DNA of 44,031 nucleotides from Chloroflexota bacterium (GCA_029553955.1 JAKPJZ010000056.1:1-44031), one strand, 5' to 3'; numbered from the stretch's first letter, positions 1 through 7,278 are shown. Notes: a model not told the origin generated them from the sequence alone. Numbers and translations: made by a program.

Positions 1-185
1 CCGGCGGCCTGCGCAGCATGTGGGTACTGCCGCGCACCGTCTTGTGAAAGACGCCCCCGCGCACCTGGCCAACGACGCGGCCTTGTGCGTACACTGCGCC
101 CGTGGTATCATGGGCGCGAGGAAGGTTACCCGCCGTCCTCAGCCCCGAACCCTGGCCGCCGCTGCCAACGGCGGCCTTTGCCGCC

Positions 186-371
186 TCAGGCATGGCGCAC
201 CCCCTCCGCCTGCTGCTGCTGAGCGGGCGGCTCAGACTGCAGCAGTCCATGCCGTTCCAGAGCACGGCGCAGGAGTAGTGCCGCTTGCTGGCGCGGATGC
301 CGACGCGTCTTGCGCGCTAGCACGAGCAGGGCTTGTCCTTCCTCCGGTTGCAGGTCCACTGAGATTCGCAT
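186..371 (-). CDS. Small protein of the integrated element, possible ribbon-helix-helix type
   Basis: A 61-residue product starting MRISVDLQPEEGQALL. The ATG at 371 is chosen because GGAGGG lies about 6 nt upstream; a longer in-frame reading back to 458 has no ribosome site. The short beta-like start (ISVDL) followed by two helices rich in Leu, Ala and Arg recalls ribbon-helix-helix DNA-binding proteins, and the spacing fits the fold, but no diagnostic motif is present and this is only a suggestion. The C-terminus contains a QQQQ run and looks unstructured. It is transcribed in the same direction as the integrase and the two other small element genes, so it is probably element cargo or a regulator. 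Confidence 0.5.
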   Translation of the reverse strand: MRISVDLQPEEGQALLVLARKTRRHPRQQAALLLRRALERHGLLQSEPPAQQQQAEGVRHA

Positions 372-485
372 TGCGCCCTCCAAAGAAAAAGGCCGTGTTA
401 GGCCGGCCCGTCTACCGACGAACCCATCATAGCACAGCCAATCTCTAGAAAAGCGCAACGAAAGCGCTAGACTTCCGCTATGTTC

Positions 486-1181
486 CTAGCGCAACTTCAG
501 TCCCATGTCCCTGCAATCCTTCCTCACGGTAGACTCGCCGCAGCCGATGTCGCGTGCCATCTGTTCGGCAGTCAGGCCGTCTTTGTACAAATCACGGACT
601 CTGGCCTGTCTGTCCTTCGTGGTCTTCAGTTGTCGCTTGCCGGTAGGCGTATCCATCTGGACGGACTGCGACACCGTGATAACCCGCGCACTGGCCGCCG
701 TCGGCCTGGCGTCCTCCTCGCCGCCCAGCTTGCGCCACCGAACCGCCAGCCTGCTACGCAGGTCCGCCAACACGGGTTCTGCCAATTCGTGCTCACAGGC
801 GATGTGTACCAGCGTATCCCATTTGCCCAGGCGCTCAACCTCTATGGTCGCGCCCCTGTGGTACTTGTGTGTGTACCCGTCTGCCTTTGCTTCTGCGTCA
901 TCCTCCGTCTCCGGCTTTCTCATCTCCAGGGCAACGTCCAGGGTTACACGCAGGTGCGCCAGCCCGGCCTCGTCGCTGCGCTCCTCCGATGCATACCATT
1001 GCCGCCCAGGCCCCAATAACCCCCACATCCCGCGAAGCGGTCGAAGGCTACTGCGGCGCGACCAGGGGTGCCACGCCCAGCCTGAGGGGTCGTCGCCGTC
1101 CATCTCGTTGATTGCATTCATCGTAGCATCTGCGATGTCGTCAATCCTGGCACCATCGACACAGACCGTTCGGTCGTCCAT
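486..1181 (-). CDS. Element-encoded protein with C-terminal helix-turn-helix
   Basis: A product of about 231 residues when started at the ATG at 1181, which has GGGAGGG 12 nt upstream. An in-frame ATG at 1262 sits at the foot of a hairpin and has no ribosome site, so it is less likely. The last 45 residues (DRQARVRDLYKDGLTAEQMA, then a GCGESTVRK recognition-helix segment) form a convincing resolvase- or sigma-like helix-turn-helix. The middle part is acidic and of unknown fold, with a stretch (EDDAEAKADGYTHKYHRGAT) resembling a small beta domain. I do not recognise the family. It lies downstream of the integrase in the same orientation, consistent with element cargo that binds DNA, for example a terminase-small-subunit-like or regulatory protein. 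Confidence 0.6.
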   Translation of the reverse strand: MDDRTVCVDGARIDDIADATMNAINEMDGDDPSGWAWHPWSRRSSLRPLRGMWGLLGPGRQWYASEERSDEAGLAHLRVTLDVALEMRKPETEDDAEAKADGYTHKYHRGATIEVERLGKWDTLVHIACEHELAEPVLADLRSRLAVRWRKLGGEEDARPTAASARVITVSQSVQMDTPTGKRQLKTTKDRQARVRDLYKDGLTAEQMARDIGCGESTVRKDCRDMGLKLR

Positions 1182-1261
1182 GAAAGAGACCGCCCTCCCG
1201 TTTGCCGGTAGGCGGTCCTCGTGGTACACTGCACCTGTCAGCCGCCCGCACCGGTTGGCCA

Positions 1262-1290
1262 TGCCCCAGGTGTTAGCGCACCGTGGGGCT
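1262..1290. repeat. GCCCCA/TGGGGC stem-loop between element genes
   Basis: The arms gccccaggtg and caccgtggggc enclose a short loop, followed on the plus strand by TTTT. On the minus strand, the direction of the genes, it lies between the stop at 1306 and the next start. It could be a bidirectional terminator or an RNA-processing hairpin. Confidence 0.45.
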
Positions 1291-1305
1291 TTTCCTTGCC
1301 GGAGT

Positions 1306-1590
1306 CTACATTGTTTCGCCAGAGTCCGCAAGCGCCCCGCTGGCCCGCTCTGTCACCGGCCCCACCAGCAGCAGGCCCAGGCGCCGCTGTGCCCTCGCCG
1401 GTTCGTGGCCATAGCGCGCATAGAAGCGGCGCCGCGCGGCCTCTTCGTCTGTGCTCTCTGTGAAGGCCAGCCACACCCCTTCGAGGGCGCGCGTTGCCTC
1501 CGTGGGCCTTGTGGCCTTGCCGATGCCCAGCCGCCCGATGCAGTCCATAGCGCCCTCCTGTCCTTCAGCCCGCCGCTCTGCCGTGTTCAT
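1306..1590 (-). CDS. Small element protein translationally coupled to the integrase
   Basis: A product of up to 94 residues. The ATG at 1590 overlaps the integrase stop as ATGA, which suggests translational coupling. An internal ATG at 1548 (MDCIGRLGIG) has a better ribosome site (AGGAGGG, 6 nt) and gives 80 residues; either may be used. The sequence contains EEAARRRFYARYGHEPARA, a basic amphipathic helix, and no enzymatic motif. A short protein directly after an integrase is often an excisionase or other recombination accessory factor, but no excisionase helix-turn-helix is evident here, so the role is unassigned. Confidence 0.5.
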   Translation of the reverse strand: MNTAERRAEGQEGAMDCIGRLGIGKATRPTEATRALEGVWLAFTESTDEEAARRRFYARYGHEPARAQRRLGLLLVGPVTERASGALADSGETM

Positions 1591-2666
1591 CGCTCACCCC
1601 CCATTGCCCGTGCAATCGCCGTGGCGCCGTCATCCTGGCCCGGCAGGGCATGTGCGTAGATTGCCGCCGTCACTTGGGTATTCGCATGGCCCAGGCGCCT
1701 GCTGACAGCCGGCAGAGGCAGGCCCTCGGCCAGGAGCAACGAGGCATGCAAGTGGCGCAGGCCGTGGGGCGTTACGCGGGGCAGGCCCAGGCGGTCACAC
1801 TCACGGGCCAGGGCGTGCTCTACCGTGGAGATGTGCAGCGCCCCGCCGGCCAGGTTGGGGAACACGTACACACTGGCCAGCCCGGCAAGGACTTGGCGCC
1901 CGCGCTGCTGCCTGAGAAGCGCCATGGCTTCTGCCGGCAGAATGACGACGCGCTCGCCGGCCTCCGTCTTGGGCGCGTTCAACACCACCTCGCCGGCCAC
2001 GCGTTGCAGCGTCTTGGCAATCGTAATGCTCCCCGCGTCAAAGTCCACGTCCTGCCAGGTCAGGGCCAGCAGTTCACCCACACGGCAACCGCTGGCCAGG
2101 AGGGTATGCCAGAGAGGGTACAGCCAGTGCTCACGTGTGCCCTGGATGAAAGCCTGTAGCTGCTCTTGGGTCCATACGGCCTTACGGGCTGCTCGATGTT
2201 GCGGCCTCTGCACACAGTCGATGGGGTTCTCGCTCAGCCAGCGCCAGCGAACCGCGAACACGCAGGCACGGTGCAGCACCATGTAGGTGTGCTGCGCCTG
2301 TCGCCGGGCCGCGATGCCGGCCAGCACCCGTTCGATGCGCAAGGGCTCCAGCCTGGCCAGCTTTACCGCGCCCAGTGTCGGCAGGATGTGCAATTCGCCG
2401 ATGCGGGTGTACTCGTGGAGGGTCTTGGGTCTGAGGGTTGGCTCCGCTGTCTCCAGCCAGGCAGCGAGCAGGTCGGCCACGGTGCGCTTGCCGGGGTCCG
2501 GCAACACACAGCCCGCCTGGCGCTTGAGTTCGGCCAGCCTGGCAACAACCCCGGAGCGAGTTCGCCCGTAGACGGTGCGCCGCGTGCCGGCCACCTGTAG
2601 GCTGGCCTGCCAGCGGCCATCCTTGCGCTGATGTACACAGCCTTCGCCGCGAGTCCTGCGAGACAT
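1587..2666 (-). CDS. Tyrosine site-specific integrase (phage/ICE type)
   Basis: A 359-residue tyrosine recombinase. The N-terminal 50 residues (EGCVHQRKDGRWQASLQV) match the AP2-like arm-binding domain of phage integrases, followed by a core-binding SAM-like domain (about 60-165) and the catalytic domain. The catalytic set is complete: Arg195 (GCRVGEL), Lys233 (PKTEAGER), His301 and Arg304 (HGLRH), His327 (RLGHANT) and nucleophile Tyr337 (AIYAHAL). The ATG at 2666 is preceded by AGGAGGG with 7-nt spacing. The gene ends about 110 bp from the 3' end of tRNA-Asn, the normal position for an integrase that uses a tRNA 3' end as attB. The protein would catalyse integration and excision of the element that runs off the left edge. 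Confidence 0.93.
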   Translation of the reverse strand: MSRRTRGEGCVHQRKDGRWQASLQVAGTRRTVYGRTRSGVVARLAELKRQAGCVLPDPGKRTVADLLAAWLETAEPTLRPKTLHEYTRIGELHILPTLGAVKLARLEPLRIERVLAGIAARRQAQHTYMVLHRACVFAVRWRWLSENPIDCVQRPQHRAARKAVWTQEQLQAFIQGTREHWLYPLWHTLLASGCRVGELLALTWQDVDFDAGSITIAKTLQRVAGEVVLNAPKTEAGERVVILPAEAMALLRQQRGRQVLAGLASVYVFPNLAGGALHISTVEHALARECDRLGLPRVTPHGLRHLHASLLLAEGLPLPAVSRRLGHANTQVTAAIYAHALPGQDDGATAIARAMGGER

Positions 2667-2774
2667 AGAAAAACCCTCCTCATGTTGTACTGGTGTTGTA
2701 CAGCATGGGAGGGTGTTCTATGGCCCTACCGGTAGTGGGGGAGTGCGCTCAGCAACACTACCTGTAGTGTCAGG
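2667..2774. other. Integrase-tRNA spacer, candidate attachment region
   Basis: This spacer holds two direct copies of TGTTGTAC, close to 2687 and 2697, and a pair of short repeats (accggtagtg / acctgtagtg). It is where arm-type integrase sites and the attachment core would be expected. The matching left copy of the tRNA 3' end was not found in 1-480, so the other boundary is probably outside the window. Confidence 0.4.
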
Positions 2775-2847
2775 CTCCTCGGCGAGGACTTGAACCTCGA
2801 ACCAACCGGTTAACAGCCGGTCGCTCTGCCGATTGAGCTACCGAGGA
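2775..2847 (-). tRNA. tRNA-Asn (GTT)
   Basis: A complete 73-nt cloverleaf on the minus strand. The acceptor pairs TCCTCGG with CCGAGGA, the discriminator is G, the anticodon loop is CTGTTAACC with anticodon GTT, and the T-arm is GGTTCAAGTCC. CCA is not encoded. The gene is intact although it adjoins an integrase, so the element either restores the 3' end or integrates just outside it. Confidence 0.96.
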
Positions 2848-2858
2848 ACGCGAGGCAG

Positions 2859-2887
2859 ATTATACCCCAGCCGGCGCCCACCGTCAA
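2859..2887 (-). promoter_or_regulatory. Promoter of tRNA-Asn
   Basis: TTGACG (2887-2882) and TATAAT (2864-2859), separated by exactly 17 bp, read toward the tRNA. The expected start lies a few bases before the tRNA 5' end. Confidence 0.85.
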
Positions 2888-2902
2888 ATGCGGTACGCCG
2901 CG

Positions 2903-3346
2903 CTACCCTCCGGCTCGCCCCGTCGCCCGGCGCGCACACTGCGCCAGGCCCTCCCCGGCGGCGAACCACGCCTCAGGCGTCGCCCGTTCGGCGAGGAACA
3001 CCCGGCCATCCCCAGTAACCACATAGTAGAGCAGGTAGTAGACGCCCGGCGCCTGCGGTGAGCGCAGCTCGACACGGTAATTGTCGTATGGCTCCGTGGC
3101 GGCGACGAGCGGGCCGGGCTCCTTGAGACGCGCCAGGACCTCGGCGATGAGCGCAGCATCCTGCGTCGTCTGCATCTCGAGGCCCCGCCCTTTGTTGACC
3201 GCCATCCGTAGCTCGGTGATCGTGAATCTCACCAGATCGAACGCCGCCACGTCCGCGCGCCGGTAGATGGTATCGGGAAACATGAACCTTGCCAGAATCA
3301 CGTATCTGTCGTCGGCGCCCTGGCCGGCCGTGGCATAGACGCGCAT
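2903..3346 (-). CDS. Conserved-looking hypothetical protein
   Basis: About 147 residues from ATG 3346 (MRVYATAGQGADD). The composition is that of a normal folded alpha/beta protein, with a YYLLYYVV strand near residue 110, and no recognisable motif. A good sigma-70 promoter (TTGAGT, 17 bp, TACAAT at 3350) places the transcription start at or within a few bases of this ATG, so the message would be leaderless. A later ATG at about 3283 (MFPDTIYRR) is preceded only by AAGG. The gene stands alone between tRNA-Asn and a long palindrome. Function unknown. Confidence 0.6.
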   Translation of the reverse strand: MRVYATAGQGADDRYVILARFMFPDTIYRRADVAAFDLVRFTITELRMAVNKGRGLEMQTTQDAALIAEVLARLKEPGPLVAATEPYDNYRVELRSPQAPGVYYLLYYVVTGDGRVFLAERATPEAWFAAGEGLAQCARRATGRAGG

Positions 3347-3349
3347 GCT

Positions 3350-3378
3350 ATTGTAGCCGGCTTTGCCGCCACACTCAA
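3350..3378 (-). promoter_or_regulatory. Promoter for the hypothetical gene at 2903-3346
   Basis: TTGAGT (3378-3373), a 17-bp spacer and TACAAT (3355-3350). The -10 box is only about 4 bp from the ATG at 3346, which implies a leaderless transcript or a later start codon. Confidence 0.6.
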
Positions 3379-3446
3379 GCACTCAAGTGCATAGGGGTGG
3401 TGATGCCGGCCCGCAGCGGACGCAACCCGCAGGGCACGGCCCGCAG

Positions 3447-3536
3447 GGGGTTTTGGTGGGTTGGCCCTGCCGGCAGCCCCTGGCGCGCCCGCGGGCGCGC
3501 CAGGGGCTGCCGGCAGGGCCAACCCACCAAAACCCC
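3447..3536. repeat. 90-bp perfect palindrome without a spacer
   Basis: From GGGGTTTTGGTGGGTTGG at the left to CCAACCCACCAAAACCCC at the right, every base pairs with its partner about the centre 3491/3492. There are 45 bp per arm and no loop bases. It lies just downstream of the gene ending at 3628 and could form its transcript terminus. The outer end (GGGGTTTTGG) is shared with the repeats at 6799, 13483, 21028 and 43915, while the inner arms are unique. Confidence 0.95.
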
Positions 3537-3571
3537 TCTTGGGGATCGTACCGGGCCGGTGCGGAGCATGA

Positions 3572-3600
3572 AGTAGGGGCGAGGTGACCTCGCCCCTACT
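3572..3600. repeat. 29-bp palindrome, GTAGGGGCGAGGT module
   Basis: The arms AGTAGGGGCGAGGT and ACCTCGCCCCTACT flank a single central G. The inner 27 bp recur at the centre of the 87-bp palindrome at 14740-14826 with different outer flanks. It is followed by ctgcgtcctctgtggtgaa, one arm of the 'cagagacgcagag' repeat family. The position, 28 bp after the stop of the minus-strand gene at 3628, suits a transcript terminator. Confidence 0.9.
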
Positions 3601-3627
3601 CTGCGTCCTCTGTGGTGAAACGTCCCG

Positions 3628-5586
3628 CTACTCCGCCTCGAACACCCGCTCGTCGTACTCGCCCAGGATATTCCACCACAGCCAGCCGCTCGCGCCACCG
3701 TCGGCCGCGGCCTGCTTCTGCGCCATGTACTCCGGCAGGCCATAGGTAATGCCCACGCCGTGATAGTCATCATAGTGCTGCAGCCAGGGGCGGATGAGCG
3801 TCGGCGTCTTTTTGTGCGCCGCGTCGAGGCTACGCTTGACCACCTCGTAGGGCTGGCGCCAGGGGTCCGTCAAGTCGAGCATGCCCACCAGGTAGGTCGA
3901 GGGGTAGACCATCGGCGACGAATAGTCCATGTACTGCGCCATCTGGTCGAGCAGTTGGCCGACGCCCTGCTCCGAGGTGTCGAACGTGGTCAGGCCAAAG
4001 GTATCGACCGAGAAAAAGGCGCCCACCTTGTCGAGCTCGTGGCGCGCGTAGGCCACAAAGCCGGTGATGGCCTCGACGCGTGATTCCGCCGTGCTCTCGC
4101 GCAGGTAGCGACACTGGCTGATCGAGCCATCGGAGGGAAAGCGCACATAGTCGAACTGGACCTCGTCAAACCCCAGCTCGACCGCCTCTTTGGAGATGGC
4201 GACGTTGTACTCCCACACGCCCTTCTGGAAGGGGTCCGTCCAGCCGCGGCCGCCCCAGGCGCGCCACACGGTGCCGTTGGGGTAGCGCACCGCCCACTCG
4301 GGCCGGTTCGTGGCCAGCAGGTCGTCCTCAAAGATGGGGATGCGCGCGATGGTATAGATGCCGCGCTGGTGCAGGTCGGCCAGCAGCGCCCGCGTGTCGA
4401 TGCAATTCTCGTCATAGCTGGCGCCGATGGCCTGCGCCACCGGGTTCTGCGACCTGAAGCCCAGGTAGCCGGTCTCGGTCTTGATCTCGATGACGACGGC
4501 GTTGAGCTCGGTGCGGTCGATGAGGTCGATATTCCTCCGCAGCGACGCCGCGTACTCGGGCCGCAGGTGGTGGAACGCCAGGTAGATGCCCTTGGCCACG
4601 AACGGCTCGAGCGCAAAATCGTACTGCGGGTTGGCGTCGAGCGCGCGGTCGATGCGGCCGTAGCCAGCCTTGCGCACGGTCAGCGTCGCGCCCCCCGGCA
4701 GGCCCGCCAGCTCGTAGCGCCCTTCGGCATCGGTATAGGCCAGCACGGGCTCCTGGCCGGACGCGCGGCCCAGCACCAGCGCGCCCTCGACCGGCTGCCC
4801 GTCCGTGTTGCGCACCACGCCGCGCACGCTGCTGCGCTTCAGCCCCAGCGTCACCGTGTCGCCGGGGCCGCCCTGGGCGCTGCCCTCGTCATAGCCCGCG
4901 CATGTGGCGCGCAGCTCGGTCTGCGGCTCCAGCCGGGCAATGGTGACCTGGCCGTGCTCATCGGCCTGCGCCGTCTCCCCCGCCGCCGTGACCGCGGCCC
5001 CCGCGAGCGGCTGGCCGCTCTCCTGGTCCTGCACGGTCACCGTCGTCGGCAAGAGCGTCAGGCCGAAATCGTGCGTCGCCTGCCCCTCGTAGGCGAGCGG
5101 CGCGCTGTCGCCATAGTGCACCGCCCGCGCCAGGAGCTGTGCGCCGGGCAGCAGGCGCTTGAACACATAGCGCCCCTGGCCGTCGGTCGCCAGCTCGCGC
5201 TCGCCGGCGCGCACCGCGGCCCCCGCCAGCGGCGCGCCGTTGAAGGCGTCATAGACCTTGCCGCTGAGCTCGAGCGGCTCCAGGGCAATGGTCAAGGTCT
5301 GCTGCAAGCCCACGAGCCCGCCGGGGATGGTTGCCCCGCTGACCGTCTGGTAGCCCGGCGCCTGCGCGCTGATGGCCGCGAGCCGGCTCAGGCCGCGCAC
5401 GGCAAAGGTGCCCTCGGCCCCGGTGACGAATTCGTCGCCGCCGATGCCCACCGTCGCGCCGGCCAGGGGCTGCCCGCTCTCAGCGTCGGTCACCCGGCCT
5501 TGCGCCGCGGGCATGAGCACCAGCGCGGCCAGGGCCGCAGCGCAGAGAATGACGGCGAGGGCACTGATCGCAAGAACTCGCTTCAA
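3628..5586 (-). CDS. Exported putative glycoside hydrolase (DUF4015-type) with carboxypeptidase-regulatory-like repeats
   Basis: A 652-residue exported protein. The start is the TTG at 5586, eight bases after GGAGGG; a longer reading to 5700 runs into an inverted repeat and is rejected. Residues 1-30 (KRVLAISALAVILC and on) are a signal peptide or membrane anchor; a Cys near position 15 lies in the hydrophobic core and is probably not a lipobox. Residues about 30-325 hold four beta-sandwich units of the carboxypeptidase-regulatory-like type (GRVTDAESGQPLAGATV, GKVYDAFNGAPLAGAAV, QESGQPLAGAAVTA, VRNTDGQPVEGALV). From about 328 follows a TIM-barrel-like domain (KGIYLAFHHLRPEYAASL, AVVIEIKTETGYLGF, FDEVQFDYVRFPSDG, SGWLWWNIL) matching the putative glycosyl hydrolase family DUF4015. 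The acidic residues in the FDEVQFDYVRFP strand are the likely catalytic region. The substrate is unknown; a cell-wall or extracellular polysaccharide is the natural guess. Confidence 0.85.
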   Translation of the reverse strand: MKRVLAISALAVILCAAALAALVLMPAAQGRVTDAESGQPLAGATVGIGGDEFVTGAEGTFAVRGLSRLAAISAQAPGYQTVSGATIPGGLVGLQQTLTIALEPLELSGKVYDAFNGAPLAGAAVRAGERELATDGQGRYVFKRLLPGAQLLARAVHYGDSAPLAYEGQATHDFGLTLLPTTVTVQDQESGQPLAGAAVTAAGETAQADEHGQVTIARLEPQTELRATCAGYDEGSAQGGPGDTVTLGLKRSSVRGVVRNTDGQPVEGALVLGRASGQEPVLAYTDAEGRYELAGLPGGATLTVRKAGYGRIDRALDANPQYDFALEPFVAKGIYLAFHHLRPEYAASLRRNIDLIDRTELNAVVIEIKTETGYLGFRSQNPVAQAIGASYDENCIDTRALLADLHQRGIYTIARIPIFEDDLLATNRPEWAVRYPNGTVWRAWGGRGWTDPFQKGVWEYNVAISKEAVELGFDEVQFDYVRFPSDGSISQCRYLRESTAESRVEAITGFVAYARHELDKVGAFFSVDTFGLTTFDTSEQGVGQLLDQMAQYMDYSSPMVYPSTYLVGMLDLTDPWRQPYEVVKRSLDAAHKKTPTLIRPWLQHYDDYHGVGITYGLPEYMAQKQAAADGGASGWLWWNILGEYDERVFEAE

Positions 5587-5637
5587 GTTGTGACTCCCTC
5601 CAGGGGGTAGCTTGCCCCACTGTACAAAGCAACTCAG

Positions 5638-5770
5638 CCCGTTATCCGCAGCCAGCAGGGGCGGCTCCCACGCCGCCGGCCTGCCGGATGCGGCGAACAC
5701 CGTCGATCATAGCGCCCCGTCCCTGCCTCCGGCGGCGTGGGAGCCGCCTCTGCTGGCTGCGGATAACGGG
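5638..5770. repeat. Inverted repeat, 42-bp arms, between acetyltransferase and hydrolase genes
   Basis: The arms at 5638-5679 (CCCGTTATCCGCAGCCAGCA...) and 5729-5770 match with one mismatch and flank a 49-bp centre. The right arm ends one base before the stop codon of the acetyltransferase gene (5772-5774). Promoter-like sequence is weak here, so the hydrolase may depend on read-through or on an unrecognised promoter inside the centre. Confidence 0.9.
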
Positions 5771-5771
5771 C

Positions 5772-6695
5772 TCACGCCAGCTCACGCCGATACCACAGGA
5801 TGCGGAACAGCGGCTCCAGGCCGCAATCGCGATAGACGTGGATCGCCGGCGCGTTCGCCTCGTCGACATCGAGCTCGGCCGCCTGGATGCGCTCGCGGCG
5901 GCAGCGCCACAGCGAGAGGGCAACCAGCGCGCGGCCCACGCCGCAGCCCCGGTGCACTTCCAGCACGCCGATGGGTCCCAGGTGCGCCACCACAAGATCG
6001 CGCCCGGCAACGGTGCGCCGCACCCAACGCGCCGAGCACACGCCGGCAACCTCGCGTCCATACAGGGCAAAGAGGTGGTTGCCCGGCTCGAAATCGGGCT
6101 GTGCCGCCATCTGAGCCACCCGCTCCGCAGCGATCGGCCCCGTCCCCCAATGGCCGGCCATGGTCTCGTTCACCACCTGCGCGTAGAGCGCCTCATCGGC
6201 GTGGGGCCGAAAGGTACGCCAGCCGTACCCCGTCGGAAAGCCGAACCCCGGCGGCCGCAGTGGCTGCAGCCACATGCGCAGCCACGTACGCGCCAGCGTC
6301 AGGCCCACAACGTGGCAGAACGCCTCGGCGCCCGGCTCATCGCTGCGCACGCGCACGTCGGCCGAGCCGGCGCCGGCTCGCCGCGCCCGCTCGAGCGCGC
6401 GCTGCAGCAGGCTGCGACCGATGCCCCGCCGCCGCCACGCCGGGTGCACCACCCCATCGAGGATGCACTGCGTCGTGCCCGGCACCGCCGAGCGCAGGGC
6501 ATAGCCCACCACCTGCCCTTCGGCGTCGGCCACCAGACACCCCTGCTCCGGGTCGCAATCGGGCCGCCGCCAGCGCTGCGCCAACGAAATGGCCTCGCCG
6601 TTGCGCCCGGCGTGGTCTATCTGCTCAGCGGCCCGGTGCAGCCGGGCGATGCCCTCGATATCGTGCCACGCAAAGCGCCTGAAGCCGACGCTCAA
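5772..6695 (-). CDS. Double-GNAT N-acetyltransferase (mycothiol-synthase-like architecture)
   Basis: 307 residues with two GNAT folds in tandem. The first (about 1-140) carries the acetyl-CoA pyrophosphate loop motif RRRGIGRSLL, after the LDGVVHPAW strand. The second (about 155-307) carries HRGCGVGRALV, after the LGPIGVLEVH strand, and ends with the typical AIHVYRDCGLEPLFR segment. Two-domain GNATs of this kind resemble MshD, but Chloroflexota are not known for mycothiol and the substrate cannot be read from sequence. The start is TTG at 6695, with GGGGGAG spaced about 6 nt upstream. A near-consensus promoter (6731-6759) precedes it. It appears monocistronic, ending at an inverted repeat. Confidence 0.85.
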   Translation of the reverse strand: MSVGFRRFAWHDIEGIARLHRAAEQIDHAGRNGEAISLAQRWRRPDCDPEQGCLVADAEGQVVGYALRSAVPGTTQCILDGVVHPAWRRRGIGRSLLQRALERARRAGAGSADVRVRSDEPGAEAFCHVVGLTLARTWLRMWLQPLRPPGFGFPTGYGWRTFRPHADEALYAQVVNETMAGHWGTGPIAAERVAQMAAQPDFEPGNHLFALYGREVAGVCSARWVRRTVAGRDLVVAHLGPIGVLEVHRGCGVGRALVALSLWRCRRERIQAAELDVDEANAPAIHVYRDCGLEPLFRILWYRRELA

Positions 6696-6730
6696 TCGTC
6701 TCCCCCCTCAGCGACGCACCGCAGACGCGC

Positions 6731-6759
6731 ATTGTACCCGACGGTCCACACACTGTCAA
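6731..6759 (-). promoter_or_regulatory. Promoter of the double-GNAT gene
   Basis: A perfect TTGACA (6759-6754), a 17-bp spacer and TACAAT (6736-6731), read toward the TTG start at 6695. Confidence 0.88.
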
Positions 6760-6798
6760 AGTTGCGCACCCTGCCGCCCGACCCCTTGCCCAACAGGG

Positions 6799-6860
6799 CG
6801 GGGTTTTGGCAGGTTGGCCCGCGGCCAGGCGGGGGCGCGGGCCAACCTGCCAAAACCCCG
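6799..6860. repeat. Inverted repeat of the GGGGTTTTGG family
   Basis: Perfect 25-bp arms (6799-6823 and 6836-6860; left arm CGGGGTTTTGGCAGGTTGG...) with a 12-nt centre. It lies between two divergent promoters, so it follows no gene. The first 19 bases of the arm closely match the arm ends of the palindromes at 3447 and 43915. Confidence 0.93.
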
Positions 6861-6932
6861 TAAAGGGGCCAGCACCGGGAGGATGCCAAGCCTTGGCGCC
6901 GGTCACCGCCCTTTCAGGCGTCTGTGGGCGCC

Positions 6933-6960
6933 TTGACTCACTCGGCAGACGGCGTATAAT
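6933..6960 (+). promoter_or_regulatory. Promoter of the tRNA-Leu/tRNA-Gly unit
   Basis: TTGACT (6933-6938), a 16-bp spacer and a perfect TATAAT (6955-6960). Transcription would begin about 20 bp before tRNA-Leu. Confidence 0.85.
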
Positions 6961-6987
6961 ACGGGCATCGTGCCTGGCAGGCCGTCC

Positions 6988-7068
6988 GGGGAAGTGTCGG
7001 AATGGCAGACGAGCGTGACTTAGGATCACGTGGAGAAATCCGTGAGAGTTCAAATCTCTCCTTCCCCA
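6988..7068 (+). tRNA. tRNA-Leu (TAG)
   Basis: An 81-nt class II tRNA with acceptor GGGGAAG/CTTCCCC, discriminator A, anticodon loop ACTTAGGAT giving TAG, a long variable arm (gtggagaaatccgt) and T-loop GTTCAAATC. CCA is not encoded. Confidence 0.95.
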
Positions 7069-7122
7069 CAAGATATCGCTCCAGGCCACCGACCTAGTAT
7101 CAGGCGCCTGGGCACGCATCGA

Positions 7123-7194
7123 GCGGAAGTGGCTCAGCGGTAGAGCATCTCCTTGCCAAGGAGAGGGTCGCGGGTTCAAATCCCGTCTTCCGCT
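7123..7194 (+). tRNA. tRNA-Gly (GCC)
   Basis: A 72-nt tRNA with acceptor GCGGAAG/CTTCCGC, discriminator T, anticodon loop CTTGCCAAG with anticodon GCC, and T-loop GTTCAAATC. It lies 54 nt after tRNA-Leu, with no terminator between them, so the two are probably co-transcribed. Confidence 0.96.
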
Positions 7195-7204
7195 CCTCGT
7201 TTGT

Positions 7205-7234
7205 AGAGGCTGGTTCCACGGAACCAGCCTTTGC
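7205..7234 (+). terminator. Intrinsic terminator after the tRNA pair
   Basis: The stem AGGCTGGTTCC/GGAACCAGCCT with a 3-nt loop, followed by TTTGCT. It is placed right after tRNA-Gly. Confidence 0.8.
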
Positions 7235-7250
7235 TCTGTCTGCGCTGGCC

Positions 7251-7278
7251 TTTACAGCGCACCTGTTTGTGCTATAAT
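7251..7278 (+). promoter_or_regulatory. Promoter of tig
   Basis: TTTACA (7251-7256), a 16-bp spacer and a perfect TATAAT (7273-7278). The leader before the tig start would be under 20 nt. Confidence 0.85.

Noticed and set aside
1..480. Left attachment copy of the tRNA-Asn end
   Set aside because: A short resemblance (gtcctcagccccgaac, near 134) does not match the tRNA 3' end; the boundary is not in the window.
3572..3600. Operator for a dimeric repressor
   Set aside because: The symmetrical 29-bp site looked operator-like, but the same module sits inside the gene-end palindrome at 14740 and lies after, not before, genes.
4369..5610. Plus-strand ORF opposite the DUF4015 hydrolase
   Set aside because: Shadow frame; Arg/Ala/Gly-rich product without motifs.
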